The notes under the pieces were generated by a model that saw only the letters and a program-made list of their open reading frames with translations, was not told the origin of the DNA and searched no databases. A stretch of 40,762 nucleotides of DNA from a virus: positions 1-40,762 of the IMG/VR virus record IMGVR_UViG_3300042453_001733. The stretch is one strand, 5' to 3'. This document shows, in pieces, positions 4,763-12,353 of this stretch; the first letter of the stretch is position 1, and every line of letters starts with the position of its first letter. The position numbers and the translations under genes were made by a program.

Positions 4763-5797
4763 ATGAAAGTAGGATTAATTGGACTTGGGAGGATGGGAGA
4801 AGGAATGTCCCGTCGTATGATGAAATCGGGAATAGAAGTTTGGGGTTATAGGAGAAATTATGAAAAGGCTCAAGAAGCTTATGAAAAGGGATATATTAAT
4901 GGAGTTTCAACTACTATTGAAAATCTTGTTAAAGTAGTTAAACATAATAATAAAGGTGGACTGCAACCAGGTATTTTTCAAATGGTTGTTCCTGCCGAAA
5001 CCGTAGAGGAGACAATCAATGAGTTACTACGATATTGTAGTGAAGGAGATATTATTATTGATCATGGCAATAGCAATTTTAAGGACAGTCGGAAGAGAGC
5101 CGAACGTCTCTCAAAGATGGGTATCCAATATATTGATTGTGGCACTAGCGGTGGTGTTTATGGGGTGGATCGTGGATACTGTCTTATGGTTGGGGGTGGA
5201 GATACTGCAGTCGCCGCTTGTGCAAAGATTTTTAATGCACTCTCCCCAGGGATCTCAGCTGCCCCCAGAACTAACTTTGACTCGGACGTAACCTCTGCAG
5301 AATATGGTTGGTTGCATTGTGGAGGCCCAGGTGCGGGTCATTTCGTTAAAATGGTGCATAACGGTATTGAGTATGGTATAATGCAAGCATATGCAGAAGG
5401 ATTCAATATCCTAAAAAATGCCAATGCGGGTGCTAAGTACGTCAGAGAAGGAGATGCAGAGGTTGCCCCAATGGCAGATCCAGAATCTTATTGTTATGAT
5501 ATTGACGTTGCTGAGGTGGCTGAGTTATGGCGCCGTGGTAGTGTTGTTGGTTCTTGGTTACTCGATCTTACTGCTGATGTGTTACGCGGCAATAGTGAGC
5601 TTAAACAGTTCTCTGGAGGTGTATCCGACAGCGGTGAGGGTCGTTGGACGGTTACTGCCGCTGTGGATTTGGGGGTTCCCGCTCCTGTCATTACCACTGC
5701 GCTTTATGAAAGATTTAATTCACGCAATCTGGGCACTTTCGCAGCCAAGGTTTTAAATGGTATGCGATATATGTTCGGTGGACATCACGTTAGATAG
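4763..5797 (+). CDS. gnd: 6-phosphogluconate dehydrogenase, short type
   Basis: 344 residues, matching the short (GntZ/YqeC-like) class rather than the 470-residue form. Oxidatively decarboxylates 6-phosphogluconate to ribulose 5-phosphate with NADPH. Rossmann motif GLIGLGRMG at 4-12, substrate motif DHGNSN, signature GTSGGVYGVDRGYCLMVGG, and GGPGAGHFVKMVHNGIEYG with the catalytic lysine. The long C-terminal domain of the host-type enzyme is shortened. It works with talC to yield NADPH and pentose for phage nucleotide synthesis. Confidence 0.95.
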   Translation: MKVGLIGLGRMGEGMSRRMMKSGIEVWGYRRNYEKAQEAYEKGYINGVSTTIENLVKVVKHNNKGGLQPGIFQMVVPAETVEETINELLRYCSEGDIIIDHGNSNFKDSRKRAERLSKMGIQYIDCGTSGGVYGVDRGYCLMVGGGDTAVAACAKIFNALSPGISAAPRTNFDSDVTSAEYGWLHCGGPGAGHFVKMVHNGIEYGIMQAYAEGFNILKNANAGAKYVREGDAEVAPMADPESYCYDIDVAEVAELWRRGSVVGSWLLDLTADVLRGNSELKQFSGGVSDSGEGRWTVTAAVDLGVPAPVITTALYERFNSRNLGTFAAKVLNGMRYMFGGHHVR

Positions 5798-5807
5798 GAG
5801 TTACCCA

Positions 5808-5975
5808 ATGGAACGATTCAAAGATTTTTCGGATTACGAACTAAAACTTTTGGCTGATGCTGTCTGGATGAGACAAAGACGTTTCATCGCAGGTGATAGG
5901 AGATTCAAAGAATATGGTGTTATTCTTGATGAAATTCGTGAAAGAATTAATTATGTCCCAGGAATATTTGCATAA
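5808..5975 (+). CDS. Small hypothetical protein (55 aa)
   Basis: Start at ATG 5808, ten bases after an aggag ribosome site that overlaps the gnd stop; the longer in-frame ATG at 5757 is inside gnd. Product MERFKDFSDYELKLLADAVW... is helical and charged. No known domain. Confidence 0.65.
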   Translation: MERFKDFSDYELKLLADAVWMRQRRFIAGDRRFKEYGVILDEIRERINYVPGIFA

Positions 5976-5980
5976 AAGGA

Positions 5981-6136
5981 ATGGAACCACATACTAATTT
6001 TGTATTTAAGTTTGTGGAATTTGTACTAAATAATCCCATATCAATTTTTATCATTGGTATGGGGTTGACAGTCGTTCCTACATTAGGTATAATGTTTGTA
6101 CATTCAACCAAAGATGAAAAGAAAAACGGAACGTAG
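5981..6136 (+). CDS. Small membrane protein (51 aa) running into tRNA-Pro
   Basis: MEPHTNFVFKFVEFVLNNPI then SIFIIGMGLTVVPTLGIMFV and a charged tail KDEKKNGT. One membrane segment. aaaagga precedes the start. The last ten bases (6127-6136), including the stop TAG, are the first bases of the tRNA-Pro gene, so message and tRNA cannot both be made intact from one transcript. Confidence 0.55.
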   Translation: MEPHTNFVFKFVEFVLNNPISIFIIGMGLTVVPTLGIMFVHSTKDEKKNGT

Positions 6137-6200
6137 CTCAGTTTGGTAGAGCGCCTGCTTTGGGAGCTGGAAGTCGTAGGTTCAAGTCCTATCGTTCCGA
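6127..6200 (+). tRNA. tRNA-Pro(TGG), second copy
   Basis: Acceptor cggaacg/cgttccg, D arm gctcagtttggtagagc, loop tttggga (TGG), T arm gtagg/cctat. The anticodon stem cctgc/gctgg has a central T-T mismatch. Differs from the copy at 1-50, so it is not a recent duplicate. Confidence 0.92.
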
Positions 6201-6204
6201 CTTA

Positions 6205-6211
6205 ATAAATA
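6205..6211 (+). promoter_or_regulatory. Late-promoter motif before Phd-like gene
   Basis: ATAAATA, nine bases before the start at 6220 and directly after tRNA-Pro. The short leader would leave almost no untranslated region. Confidence 0.4.
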
Positions 6212-6219
6212 CAACAACT

Positions 6220-6390
6220 ATGGAAATCTGCACGGTGGAACAATTTCAAGAACGTTGGGATGAAATGATTGGAAGAGTGGAAAACGGAGAACATATAGGT
6301 ATAACTAACGGAAAAAATACTTGTGTGATGGTTCCTGCGGATGATGAACTCATACGAATATATACCGAACTAAACAACGAAGCCCCTTGA
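6220..6390 (+). CDS. Phd/YefM-like antitoxin protein, no toxin partner
   Basis: Start at ATG 6220; a longer frame from 6160 would run through tRNA-Pro. 56 residues: MEICTVEQFQERWDEMIGRVENG then EHIGITNGKNTCVMVPADDE. This is the pattern of the Phd N-terminal domain (x-V-x-x-F-x-x-x-x-x-x-I-x-x-V-x-x-G-E-x-x-x-I-T-N-G-K-x-x-x-V-M-V-P-x-D), which dimerises and binds operator DNA. The C-terminal toxin-binding part is almost absent and no Doc/RelE-type gene follows. It may neutralise a host toxin or act as a repressor; both are inference. Confidence 0.65.
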   Translation: MEICTVEQFQERWDEMIGRVENGEHIGITNGKNTCVMVPADDELIRIYTELNNEAP

Positions 6391-6415
6391 CAAAGAGTTT
6401 CAAGTCCTCTACAAT
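6387..6415 (+). promoter_or_regulatory. Sigma70-type promoter for second tRNA cluster
   Basis: TTGACA at 6387-6392 overlaps the stop codon of the Phd-like gene; 17-base spacer; TACAAT at 6410-6415. It drives the three tRNAs from 6430. Confidence 0.75.
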
Positions 6416-6424
6416 TGACTTGAA
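6399..6424 (+). repeat. Perfect 8-base inverted repeat across the promoter
   Basis: ttcaagtc (6399-6406) and gacttgaa (6417-6424) flank the -10 box with a 10-base loop. Could be an operator for a small dimeric regulator such as the Phd-like protein just upstream; inference. Confidence 0.45.
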
Positions 6425-6429
6425 TTTAT

Positions 6430-6522
6430 GGGAGTGTAGCTCAATTGGCAGAGCGAGAAGCTTATACCTTCTGTATGCACCAGATTAGTGCGCGGTTGGG
6501 GGTTCGACTCCCTCCACTCCTA
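6430..6522 (+). tRNA. tRNA with anticodon TAT and a long variable arm
   Basis: Acceptor gggagtg/cactcct, D arm gctcaattggcagagc, perfect anticodon stem agaag/cttct with loop cttatac (TAT, Ile AUA), T arm ggggg/ccctc. The variable region is 25 bases (6473-6497) with its own stem gcac/gtgc, a class II feature reserved for Leu, Ser and Tyr tRNAs in bacteria. Identity is therefore unclear. A normal tRNA-Ile(TAT) follows at once. Confidence 0.75.
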
Positions 6523-6527
6523 CCTAT

Positions 6528-6599
6528 GGGACTGTCGCCTATTGGTTAAGGCCCACTGCTTATAACGGTGTGAAGAGGGTTCAATTCCCTCCAGTCCTA
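6528..6599 (+). tRNA. tRNA-Ile(TAT)
   Basis: Acceptor gggactg/cagtcct, D arm gcctattggttaaggc, anticodon stem cactg/cggtg with loop cttataa (TAT), short variable loop, T arm gaggg/ccctc. Reads AUA directly, where most bacteria use lysidine-modified CAT. Confidence 0.92.
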
Positions 6600-6602
6600 C
6601 TT

Positions 6603-6675
6603 GCTCCTTTAGCTATCTGGTGAAAGCACCCGACTCATAATCGGTCCCAGGAGAGTTCGATCCTCTCAAGGAGCA
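6603..6675 (+). tRNA. tRNA-Met(CAT), or Ile2
   Basis: Acceptor gctcctt/aaggagc, loop ctcataa (CAT), T arm gagag/ctctc, discriminator a at 6675. Third CAT tRNA of the window. Confidence 0.88.
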
Positions 6676-6699
6676 TGGACAGATTTCAAACTGTCCCCC

Positions 6700-6728
6700 T
6701 TGACTTCTCTAAGTCCACCCCCTATAAT
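6700..6728 (+). promoter_or_regulatory. Sigma70-type promoter
   Basis: TTGACT at 6700-6705, 17-base spacer, TATAAT at 6723-6728. It shows that the ATG at 6675 is too far upstream to be the start of the next gene. Confidence 0.8.
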
Positions 6729-6752
6729 AACAAGGTAAACAAATTCAAACAG

Positions 6753-6974
6753 ATGTCACTCACTGCTAAATTCAAAAAAGACATTCAAACTCTGAAGTCG
6801 GCTGCGAACGGAGATTCCTATCTCGATGTGAAGAATCCGAAACTTTACAAAAAAGTTCGTAAGTTTTATGAATCTAATGGTGCAATCTTCTCTGGAGATC
6901 CTTTGGACGATTATGAGATTTTGATGGAATATATCTACAATGATCTTGAAGCCGAAGGAGCTCTTGTATCGTGA
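6753..6974 (+). CDS. Small hypothetical protein (73 aa)
   Basis: Start set at ATG 6753 because the promoter at 6700-6728 would lie inside a frame opened at 6675. Product MSLTAKFKKDIQTLKSAANG... is mixed charge, ends EYIYNDLEAEGALVS, and looks like a small alpha-helical protein. Cyanophage-type hypothetical; function unknown. Overlaps the next gene, which begins with GTG inside the stop region. Confidence 0.65.
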   Translation: MSLTAKFKKDIQTLKSAANGDSYLDVKNPKLYKKVRKFYESNGAIFSGDPLDDYEILMEYIYNDLEAEGALVS

Positions 6975-7237
6975 TTGAAACACTTCCTAAAGTTCTCCTC
7001 GAACGAGAAGCATATAGATTTGTTCAAAAGGGTATCATTGAACTGAATGGTATGCCTGATTATAGAATGCAAAAGAAAGATCATTACACAAAACGCTGGA
7101 ATGACATTTATCTTTTTGATAATGGTCTACAATGTTCTACTGCAATGGAGGATATTGAATATGCGAAATGGTTAGATCCAGATCGCGTTCCATGTTATGT
7201 AAAGGATGATGATGAAGAAGACACGGATGGTCTATAA
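6971..7237 (+). CDS. Hypothetical protein (88 aa), GTG start
   Basis: GTG at 6971 overlaps the preceding TGA (gtga). MIETLPKVLLEREAYRFVQK... ends in a run of acidic residues (VKDDDEEDTDGL). No domain recognised. Co-translated with the upstream gene. Confidence 0.6.
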   Translation: MIETLPKVLLEREAYRFVQKGIIELNGMPDYRMQKKDHYTKRWNDIYLFDNGLQCSTAMEDIEYAKWLDPDRVPCYVKDDDEEDTDGL

Positions 7238-7263
7238 CAGCACTGGTCGGGAGCAACCCCTTT

Positions 7264-7491
7264 ATGAAAAAAACTGATGTTCTAAGATACATTGGTAATC
7301 TTCTCCTACTGTCAGGATACTTTGTCCTTTTATGGGGAGATCCTAAAGTTGGACTACTTGTAAAATGTGTTGGAAATGCTTTTGTAGTTCCTTTCGCAAT
7401 CAAGTATAAATTTTGGGATATTTTAGTTCTTTGTGGTTTTTATGCCGCAATAGAAATTCCAAAATTAATTCAACTAGCTTTTCCTAGTTAA
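7264..7491 (+). CDS. Two-helix membrane protein (75 aa)
   Basis: MKKTDVLRYIGNLLLLSGYF... with hydrophobic segments at about residues 10-40 and 43-70 and conserved-looking G, D and P residues (LLWGDPKVGLL). Small membrane proteins of this type recur in cyanomyoviruses; no function known. A structured RNA with terminator follows. Confidence 0.65.
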   Translation: MKKTDVLRYIGNLLLLSGYFVLLWGDPKVGLLVKCVGNAFVVPFAIKYKFWDILVLCGFYAAIEIPKLIQLAFPS

Positions 7492-7496
7492 GTCAA

Positions 7497-7658
7497 ACTA
7501 GGTGGTGGAGTCAATGACCCATGCTGTCCTCGTCGGATTGGACGTTAAATATGCCGACTGGTGTGGATGGGGAAACCCCGCCGAGTTTCTTGTTTTCTCG
7601 TACTCAAAACAAGTGGCGAGCCTGAGCTGACAGAGGTGGGAGTAATCCCACCTTTTTT
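7497..7658 (+). ncRNA. Structured RNA candidate ending in a terminator
   Basis: The 165 bases after the preceding gene hold nested helices: ctgtc (7524-7528) with gacag (7629-7633); gtcgg (7532-7536) with ccgac (7554-7558); gggg-aaa-cccc (7569-7579); cttgtttt (7589-7596) with aaaacaag (7606-7613), whose loop ctcg (7597-7600) can pair with cgag (7617-7620). The last helix is a classical terminator. The RNA lies before a sugar-epimerase operon on the same strand, but a minus-strand gene separates them, so it looks like a stand-alone RNA or 3' RNA rather than the operon leader. Cyanophage wcaG and manA motifs should be tested first. Confidence 0.6.
7634..7658 (+). terminator. Rho-independent terminator
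   Basis: aggtggga/tcccacct, loop gtaa, then six T. Plus-strand orientation; ends the small-gene transcript and the structured RNA. Confidence 0.9.
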
Positions 7659-8262
7659 AATTTGAATTTACAAAAGTCATTACAATCACATATCTTGGAT
7701 ATACTGAAGTTACTTCTGGATTTGGTGTAAGTGCAGTGTGATGTAATCTAGGATCAAAAATAGTTAAGGAATTCTCAGTTCCATCAAGAACTAAAGATCC
7801 ATTTTTAGTTCTTATTAAAGTACCATATTTTTTGTCAGGATTTTGTAAATAAAAAATGCAACTAATTATTTGACCATCATGATGCGAATGATAATGATTG
7901 TCTGTATATAACTGCAAATCCTCATCAAAATACAGAGTGTTTTTAATATCAGTATCTGCATAGAATCCCACTTTGTTTATCCAACAGGATTCGAATCTTA
8001 CCTTGAGATGTAAATAATTTTTAGAATATTCGTTTACAATAGTGAGTACTCTTTTAGTTAAGTTTCTCCAACATTCTTTCTCTAATAATTTTTTTGTAAA
8101 AAAATTTTCAGCCATAATTGGAGGATGTAGTTCTCCAATTTTCCTGTGAGTTTTTAAATATAATTCCGATTCTTCTATGAGATTTGTTCTATCCTCTTTT
8201 GAGATAGTATTGTAGTGTTTGTAAAAATATTTTTCGTCAAAATAAAATAGATTGTTTTGCAA
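7657..8262 (-). CDS. 2OG-Fe(II) oxygenase-like protein
   Basis: 201 residues on the minus strand. The iron site H127-x-D129 sits in the segment YHSHHDGQIISCIFYL, the distal histidine is H174 or H175, and R190 (YPR) would bind 2-oxoglutarate. This order and spacing fit the prolyl-4-hydroxylase-like double-stranded beta-helix. Such enzymes hydroxylate protein or other small targets; several are found in cyanophages with unknown substrates. It is isolated in orientation, with a promoter for the opposite gene at its 5' end. Substrate unknown. Confidence 0.75.
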   Translation of the reverse strand: MQNNLFYFDEKYFYKHYNTISKEDRTNLIEESELYLKTHRKIGELHPPIMAENFFTKKLLEKECWRNLTKRVLTIVNEYSKNYLHLKVRFESCWINKVGFYADTDIKNTLYFDEDLQLYTDNHYHSHHDGQIISCIFYLQNPDKKYGTLIRTKNGSLVLDGTENSLTIFDPRLHHTALTPNPEVTSVYPRYVIVMTFVNSN

Positions 8263-8285
8263 ATTTTCACTTTTGTTGGTATAAT
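8257..8285 (+). promoter_or_regulatory. Promoter of the surface-glycan operon
   Basis: TTGCAA at 8257-8262, 17-base spacer, TATAAT at 8280-8285; start codon at 8319. The -35 box overlaps the first codons of the opposite gene. Confidence 0.7.
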
Positions 8286-8318
8286 ATATAGTATGAGATT
8301 ATTATTTTTGATCAAAAT

Positions 8319-9380
8319 ATGAGTCAATATATCAAGAAGGCACTTGTACTTGGTGCCGGTGGCTTTATCGGAAGTCATATGGTTCGTAGATTACGTTCCG
8401 AAGGGTATTGGGTTCGTGGTGTGGACCTTAAACGACCAGAGTTTTCTCCAACCGAGGCACACGAATTTATCCAAGGAGATCTTCGTGACGTAGATTTTGT
8501 TCGTCGCGTTCTAGAATTTAAAGGAGACAATGGTAATTTTTACCAGTCAGTTCCTTATCGTTACATTGAAACCTTCGATGAAATCTATCAGTTTGCTGCT
8601 GATATGGGTGGCGCAGGATTTGTTTTTAGTGGTGAGAATGATGCAGACATCATGCATAATTCTGCAACCATTAACTTGAATGTTCTTGAAGCTCAACGAC
8701 AACTAAATGAGTCAAAGGGTGTTAATAAGACCAAGATTTTCTATTCTGGATCTGCTTGCATGTATCCAGAACACAATCAACTCGACCCAGATAATCCCGA
8801 TTGTCGTGAAGAATCAGCATACCCAGCAAACCCAGATTCAGAATATGGATGGGAAAAACTCTTCAGCGAACGACTCTATTTCGCTTTTCACCGCAACTAT
8901 GGCATTCCCGTTCGTGTTGCTCGCTATCATAATATCTTCGGACCTGAAGGCACCTGGGAAGGAGGACGTGAGAAAGCTCCAGCAGCAATTTGCAGAAAGG
9001 TTGCATATCTTCCAGAAGAAGGTGGGACTATAGAAGTTTGGGGTGATGGAAAACAAACTCGCTCATTCCTTTATATTGATGAATGTATTGAAGCAACTCG
9101 TCGTATGATGGATTCCGAATTCATCGGACCTGTAAACATTGGTTCTGAAGAAATGGTAACCATCAATCAACTTGTTGAAACTGCGGCTAAAGTTTCTGGT
9201 AAGAATGTCCAGAGACAACATAAACTTGATGCTCCTCTTGGTGTTCGTGGTCGTAACTCTAATAATGATCTGATCCGTGAAAAACTAGGTTGGGATTATC
9301 AACAAACTCTTGAAGAGGGTATTCGCAAAACTTATAATTGGATTTCTGAACAAATTGCTAAAAAGAATGATGAAAATTGA
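8319..9380 (+). CDS. GDP-mannose 3,5-epimerase-like SDR
   Basis: 353 residues. Extended short-chain dehydrogenase: NAD motif GAGGFIGSH at 12-20, C147 in SACMYP, Y176-x3-K180 (YGWEK), and the GME-type stretch RYHNIFGPEGTWEGGREKAP followed by GDGKQTRSFLYIDE. These match plant-type GDP-mannose 3,5-epimerase, which makes GDP-L-galactose from GDP-D-mannose. The C-terminal RGRNSNNDLI also fits. First gene of the glycan operon, so it probably supplies an activated sugar for the transferases downstream. A related GDP-sugar epimerase is the alternative. Confidence 0.85.
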   Translation: MSQYIKKALVLGAGGFIGSHMVRRLRSEGYWVRGVDLKRPEFSPTEAHEFIQGDLRDVDFVRRVLEFKGDNGNFYQSVPYRYIETFDEIYQFAADMGGAGFVFSGENDADIMHNSATINLNVLEAQRQLNESKGVNKTKIFYSGSACMYPEHNQLDPDNPDCREESAYPANPDSEYGWEKLFSERLYFAFHRNYGIPVRVARYHNIFGPEGTWEGGREKAPAAICRKVAYLPEEGGTIEVWGDGKQTRSFLYIDECIEATRRMMDSEFIGPVNIGSEEMVTINQLVETAAKVSGKNVQRQHKLDAPLGVRGRNSNNDLIREKLGWDYQQTLEEGIRKTYNWISEQIAKKNDEN

Positions 9381-9939
9381 AATTATTAAAGAACATGTAA
9401 AAGATTTGGATGTCGGTCATTTGAGAGACATGTCCCTCAATCAAAATGATTGGCTTCCTGCGGGGCAAAGTGAATATCGACTTTATGCTTACCTTTCTAC
9501 GTTTTTCAATAAAACTACTATCCTGGATATTGGCACTCGCACTGGTGGGTCCGCTCTTGCACTTTCTTATAATCCAAATAACCAAGTCATCAGTTATGAT
9601 CTGGTAGAACAGGGTGCAAGTTCGATTCAAAAAGACAACATTACCTGGAAAATTCAGGACTTCATGGAAGATGAAGAGATTGATTGGGATAATGTTTCAA
9701 TTGTTATGATTGATGTTGATCCTCATGATGGTTCTCAGGAACGTGTCATGATGAATTGGCTTCGTGAAAAAGGTTGGAAAGGTATTTTGATTCATGATGA
9801 CATTGGTCCTGGTTGGCCCGATATTCAACTGATGTGGGATGAAATTCCCGAAGAAAAGATTGATGTTACTGAAATTGCTCATATGAGTGGAACTGGTATT
9901 GTCAACTTTGGAAACGCACACGAAATTACTATCGTCTGA
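9367..9939 (+). CDS. Class I SAM-dependent methyltransferase-like
   Basis: Start at ATG 9367 (or 9370), overlapping the epimerase end. 190 residues. SAM motif I is LDIGTRTGGSALALS, followed by SYDLV and VMIDVDPHDG; the end ILIHDDIGPGW resembles cephalosporin-hydroxylase/sugar methyltransferase-like families of cell-surface clusters. Probably methylates a sugar or nucleotide-sugar here. Tight coupling to both neighbours (TGATG). Confidence 0.7.
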   Translation: MMKIEIIKEHVKDLDVGHLRDMSLNQNDWLPAGQSEYRLYAYLSTFFNKTTILDIGTRTGGSALALSYNPNNQVISYDLVEQGASSIQKDNITWKIQDFMEDEEIDWDNVSIVMIDVDPHDGSQERVMMNWLREKGWKGILIHDDIGPGWPDIQLMWDEIPEEKIDVTEIAHMSGTGIVNFGNAHEITIV

Positions 9940-10796
9940 TGAAAATTACAATCTTAGGTTCTAGTGGGCAAATCGGTGCCTATCTAACAGAATATTTTCG
10001 TAATAAGGGTCATCAAGTTCATGAGTTTGATGTTGTGAATGGTAAGGATCAGGATATGACTCTTATTCCTAACCCAGAATTGGAAAGAGTAATTGAAGAT
10101 TCTGATTTTGTATTCTTTCTTGCATTTGATGTTGGTGGTTCTCGTTATCTTAAAAAGTATCAACATACTTTCCAATTCATTGATAACAACATCCGTTTGA
10201 TGGCGAATGCATTTGGACTTCTCAAAAAATATAATAAGAGGTTCATTTTTGCATCATCTCAGATGAGTAATATGAGTTACTCCCCATACGGTGTTCTCAA
10301 GAATGTTGGTGAACTGTATACCAAATCACTCAAAGGACTGATTGTTAAGTTCTGGAATGTTTATGGAATTGAAAGAGATCATGAAAAATCACACGCAATT
10401 ACAGATTTCATCCGCAAGGGTTTTGAAACTGGCGTTATTGATATGCTTACTGATGGTCAAGAAGAACGAGAGTTTCTATACGCAGAGGACTGCTGCGATG
10501 CACTTGAATCAATCATGGAAAACTATGATGATTTTACTCCAGAAGACAATCTTCACATCACCAGTTTCCACTCTACAAAAATCATTGATGTTGCTGGGAT
10601 GATTATGGGTCAATTTAATTTAATTGGTAAATATGATGTTAAGTTGCAACCATCAACTGAAAAGGATAGTGTTCAGTTGGATAAGAGAAATAAACCAGAT
10701 ACTTATTTAATGAAGTGGTGGGTCCCTAAAACTACAATTGATGTAGGAATTGCAAAAGTATTTGAGGCTATGAAGAATGTCTACATTCAAGATTAA
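9939..10796 (+). CDS. NAD-dependent epimerase/dehydratase (SDR)
   Basis: 285 residues. MKITILGSSGQIGAYLTEYF carries a G-x-x-G-x-x-G nucleotide motif, and Y-G-V-L-K supplies the YxxxK pair; EEREFLYAEDCCDAL is typical of extended SDR sugar enzymes. It probably converts a nucleotide sugar for the operon product; exact substrate cannot be read. Start overlaps the previous stop by one base. Confidence 0.8.
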   Translation: MKITILGSSGQIGAYLTEYFRNKGHQVHEFDVVNGKDQDMTLIPNPELERVIEDSDFVFFLAFDVGGSRYLKKYQHTFQFIDNNIRLMANAFGLLKKYNKRFIFASSQMSNMSYSPYGVLKNVGELYTKSLKGLIVKFWNVYGIERDHEKSHAITDFIRKGFETGVIDMLTDGQEEREFLYAEDCCDALESIMENYDDFTPEDNLHITSFHSTKIIDVAGMIMGQFNLIGKYDVKLQPSTEKDSVQLDKRNKPDTYLMKWWVPKTTIDVGIAKVFEAMKNVYIQD

Positions 10797-11577
10797 TCTC
10801 TATTGCAACGATTCTCTTCTACCATCTACTTCAGATAAAAATACTTCTAAGTATACTGAATGGGTTTATGATGGATCTGGATCGGTAAGTTTGTATGTGA
10901 ATCAGAGATCTCTTGATATTCTTCAAGATGTTTCTTCTACTCCAAAATATATTTGGCTTCTTGAATCAAAACAAATTATTCAAAATGTTTATGATTGGAT
11001 TCTTGAAAACTATGACTTTGTTGCTTCCAGGGTGGATGGTATTCTGAGTTGTGATCGTGAACTATGTGAGAAGTATCCAAAGTTTCAGTATGCATTGACT
11101 AATGCATCTCCTTGGATTGAAGAACGAAAAATCTATGAGAAGACAAAACTGGTTTCCATGATTTCTTCAAATAAATCCATGGTTCCTGGTCACATGAAAA
11201 GATTGGAATTTGTGAATAAATTTAGGGATCAAGTTGATCTTTATGGTCGTGGTTTTAGAGATCTGCCAAGAAAAGAAGAAGGTCTTAAGGATTATATGTT
11301 CTCTGTTGCCGTAGAGAATGCCGTCTATGATACATACTTTACAGAGAAACTTACTGATTGTTTCGCTACTGGAACAATCCCTATCTTCTATGGTTGTAGA
11401 GGAGTAACAGAGTATTTCAACGAGGATGGTATTATATTCTTGGATGATGACTTTGATGTTTCTACATTGACACCAGATCTTTATTATTCTAAAATAGATG
11501 CGATCAAGGATAACTTTGAACGTGCAAACAATCTGCCAGTGGCAGAAGATTATCTTTACGAAACTTACTGGAAATGA
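10777..11577 (+). CDS. GT10-family fucosyltransferase-like
   Basis: 266 residues. The C-terminal half has the alpha-1,3-fucosyltransferase motif: FSVAVENAVYDTYFTEKL then TDCFATGTIPIFYG, which binds GDP-fucose. Related sugars such as GDP-L-galactose could be used, which would fit the GME-like gene upstream. Overlaps the previous gene by 20 bases. Confidence 0.82.
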   Translation: MSTFKINLYCNDSLLPSTSDKNTSKYTEWVYDGSGSVSLYVNQRSLDILQDVSSTPKYIWLLESKQIIQNVYDWILENYDFVASRVDGILSCDRELCEKYPKFQYALTNASPWIEERKIYEKTKLVSMISSNKSMVPGHMKRLEFVNKFRDQVDLYGRGFRDLPRKEEGLKDYMFSVAVENAVYDTYFTEKLTDCFATGTIPIFYGCRGVTEYFNEDGIIFLDDDFDVSTLTPDLYYSKIDAIKDNFERANNLPVAEDYLYETYWK

Positions 11578-12353
11578 GTACTTACAAAGGTTGGGAAGCA
11601 GAAGAAAAAATTGCAATTGATTATCTAGAAACTTGCCGTAGTGCAGTTGCTGATGATGATATCTTTGCAAAATTTAAATCACTTCAGGGATATAAAAATA
11701 TTCTTGAACATGTAACTCCTCGTCAAGGTGCAGAATATCTTCAAGTTGCCATGGAAATGGCTGAAGATGCTCTACTTGAAAATCTAGAGGCGTTTAAAGA
11801 GAATGATACTATCGGAACTCCCGATACGTTCTCTTATCCAGAAACGGGTAAAATCTCTCCCACTACAATCCGATACATCAAGAATGTATTTGAGATGGCG
11901 ACTCTTCTAGGAGAAACTCCTATTAGTCGTGTAGTTGAAGTTGGTGGCGGGTATGGCGGACTTTGTAAGACCTTGAGTGTTGTCTGTGATTTTGATGAAT
12001 ATATTTTAGTCGATCTTCCAGAAGCTGTTGCAGTTCAGGAAAAGTATCTTAAGAACTTCCCTGAACTTTATGCAAAGTGTAAATTTATTCCTTGTGATGA
12101 ACTGGAAGAAGTAAAAGATGTCGATCTTTTCATTAGTAACTACGCACTTTCTGAGTGTGATTACGATACTCAAGTAAATTATTATGATAAGTTGGTATCC
12201 AATTCTAAGTTTGCTTACATTATCTACAATCTTGTCAACTTTAATGATTTCTACTATAATAAGTTTACTGAAAGGATGAGCGAACAATTTGAGTTTACTA
12301 CATCTAAAGATTATGAAAACACTGTAATTTTAGCTAAACTAAAAGAATCATGA
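11574..12353 (+). CDS. Putative sugar O-methyltransferase
   Basis: 259 residues. SAM motif VVEVGGGYGGLCKTL, then LVDLPEAV and ISNYALSEC, the pattern of the putative sugar O-methyltransferase family that occurs in bacterial surface-polysaccharide loci. The N-terminal 100 residues are helical. ATGA overlaps on both sides. Would methylate a glycan chain or terminal sugar. Confidence 0.78.
   Translation: MSTYKGWEAEEKIAIDYLETCRSAVADDDIFAKFKSLQGYKNILEHVTPRQGAEYLQVAMEMAEDALLENLEAFKENDTIGTPDTFSYPETGKISPTTIRYIKNVFEMATLLGETPISRVVEVGGGYGGLCKTLSVVCDFDEYILVDLPEAVAVQEKYLKNFPELYAKCKFIPCDELEEVKDVDLFISNYALSECDYDTQVNYYDKLVSNSKFAYIIYNLVNFNDFYYNKFTERMSEQFEFTTSKDYENTVILAKLKES

Noticed and set aside
5019-5756. 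Plus-strand ORFs 5019-5291 and 5418-5756 inside gnd
   Set aside because: Both lie in another frame of an intact gnd; hydrophobic product is a by-product of codon composition.
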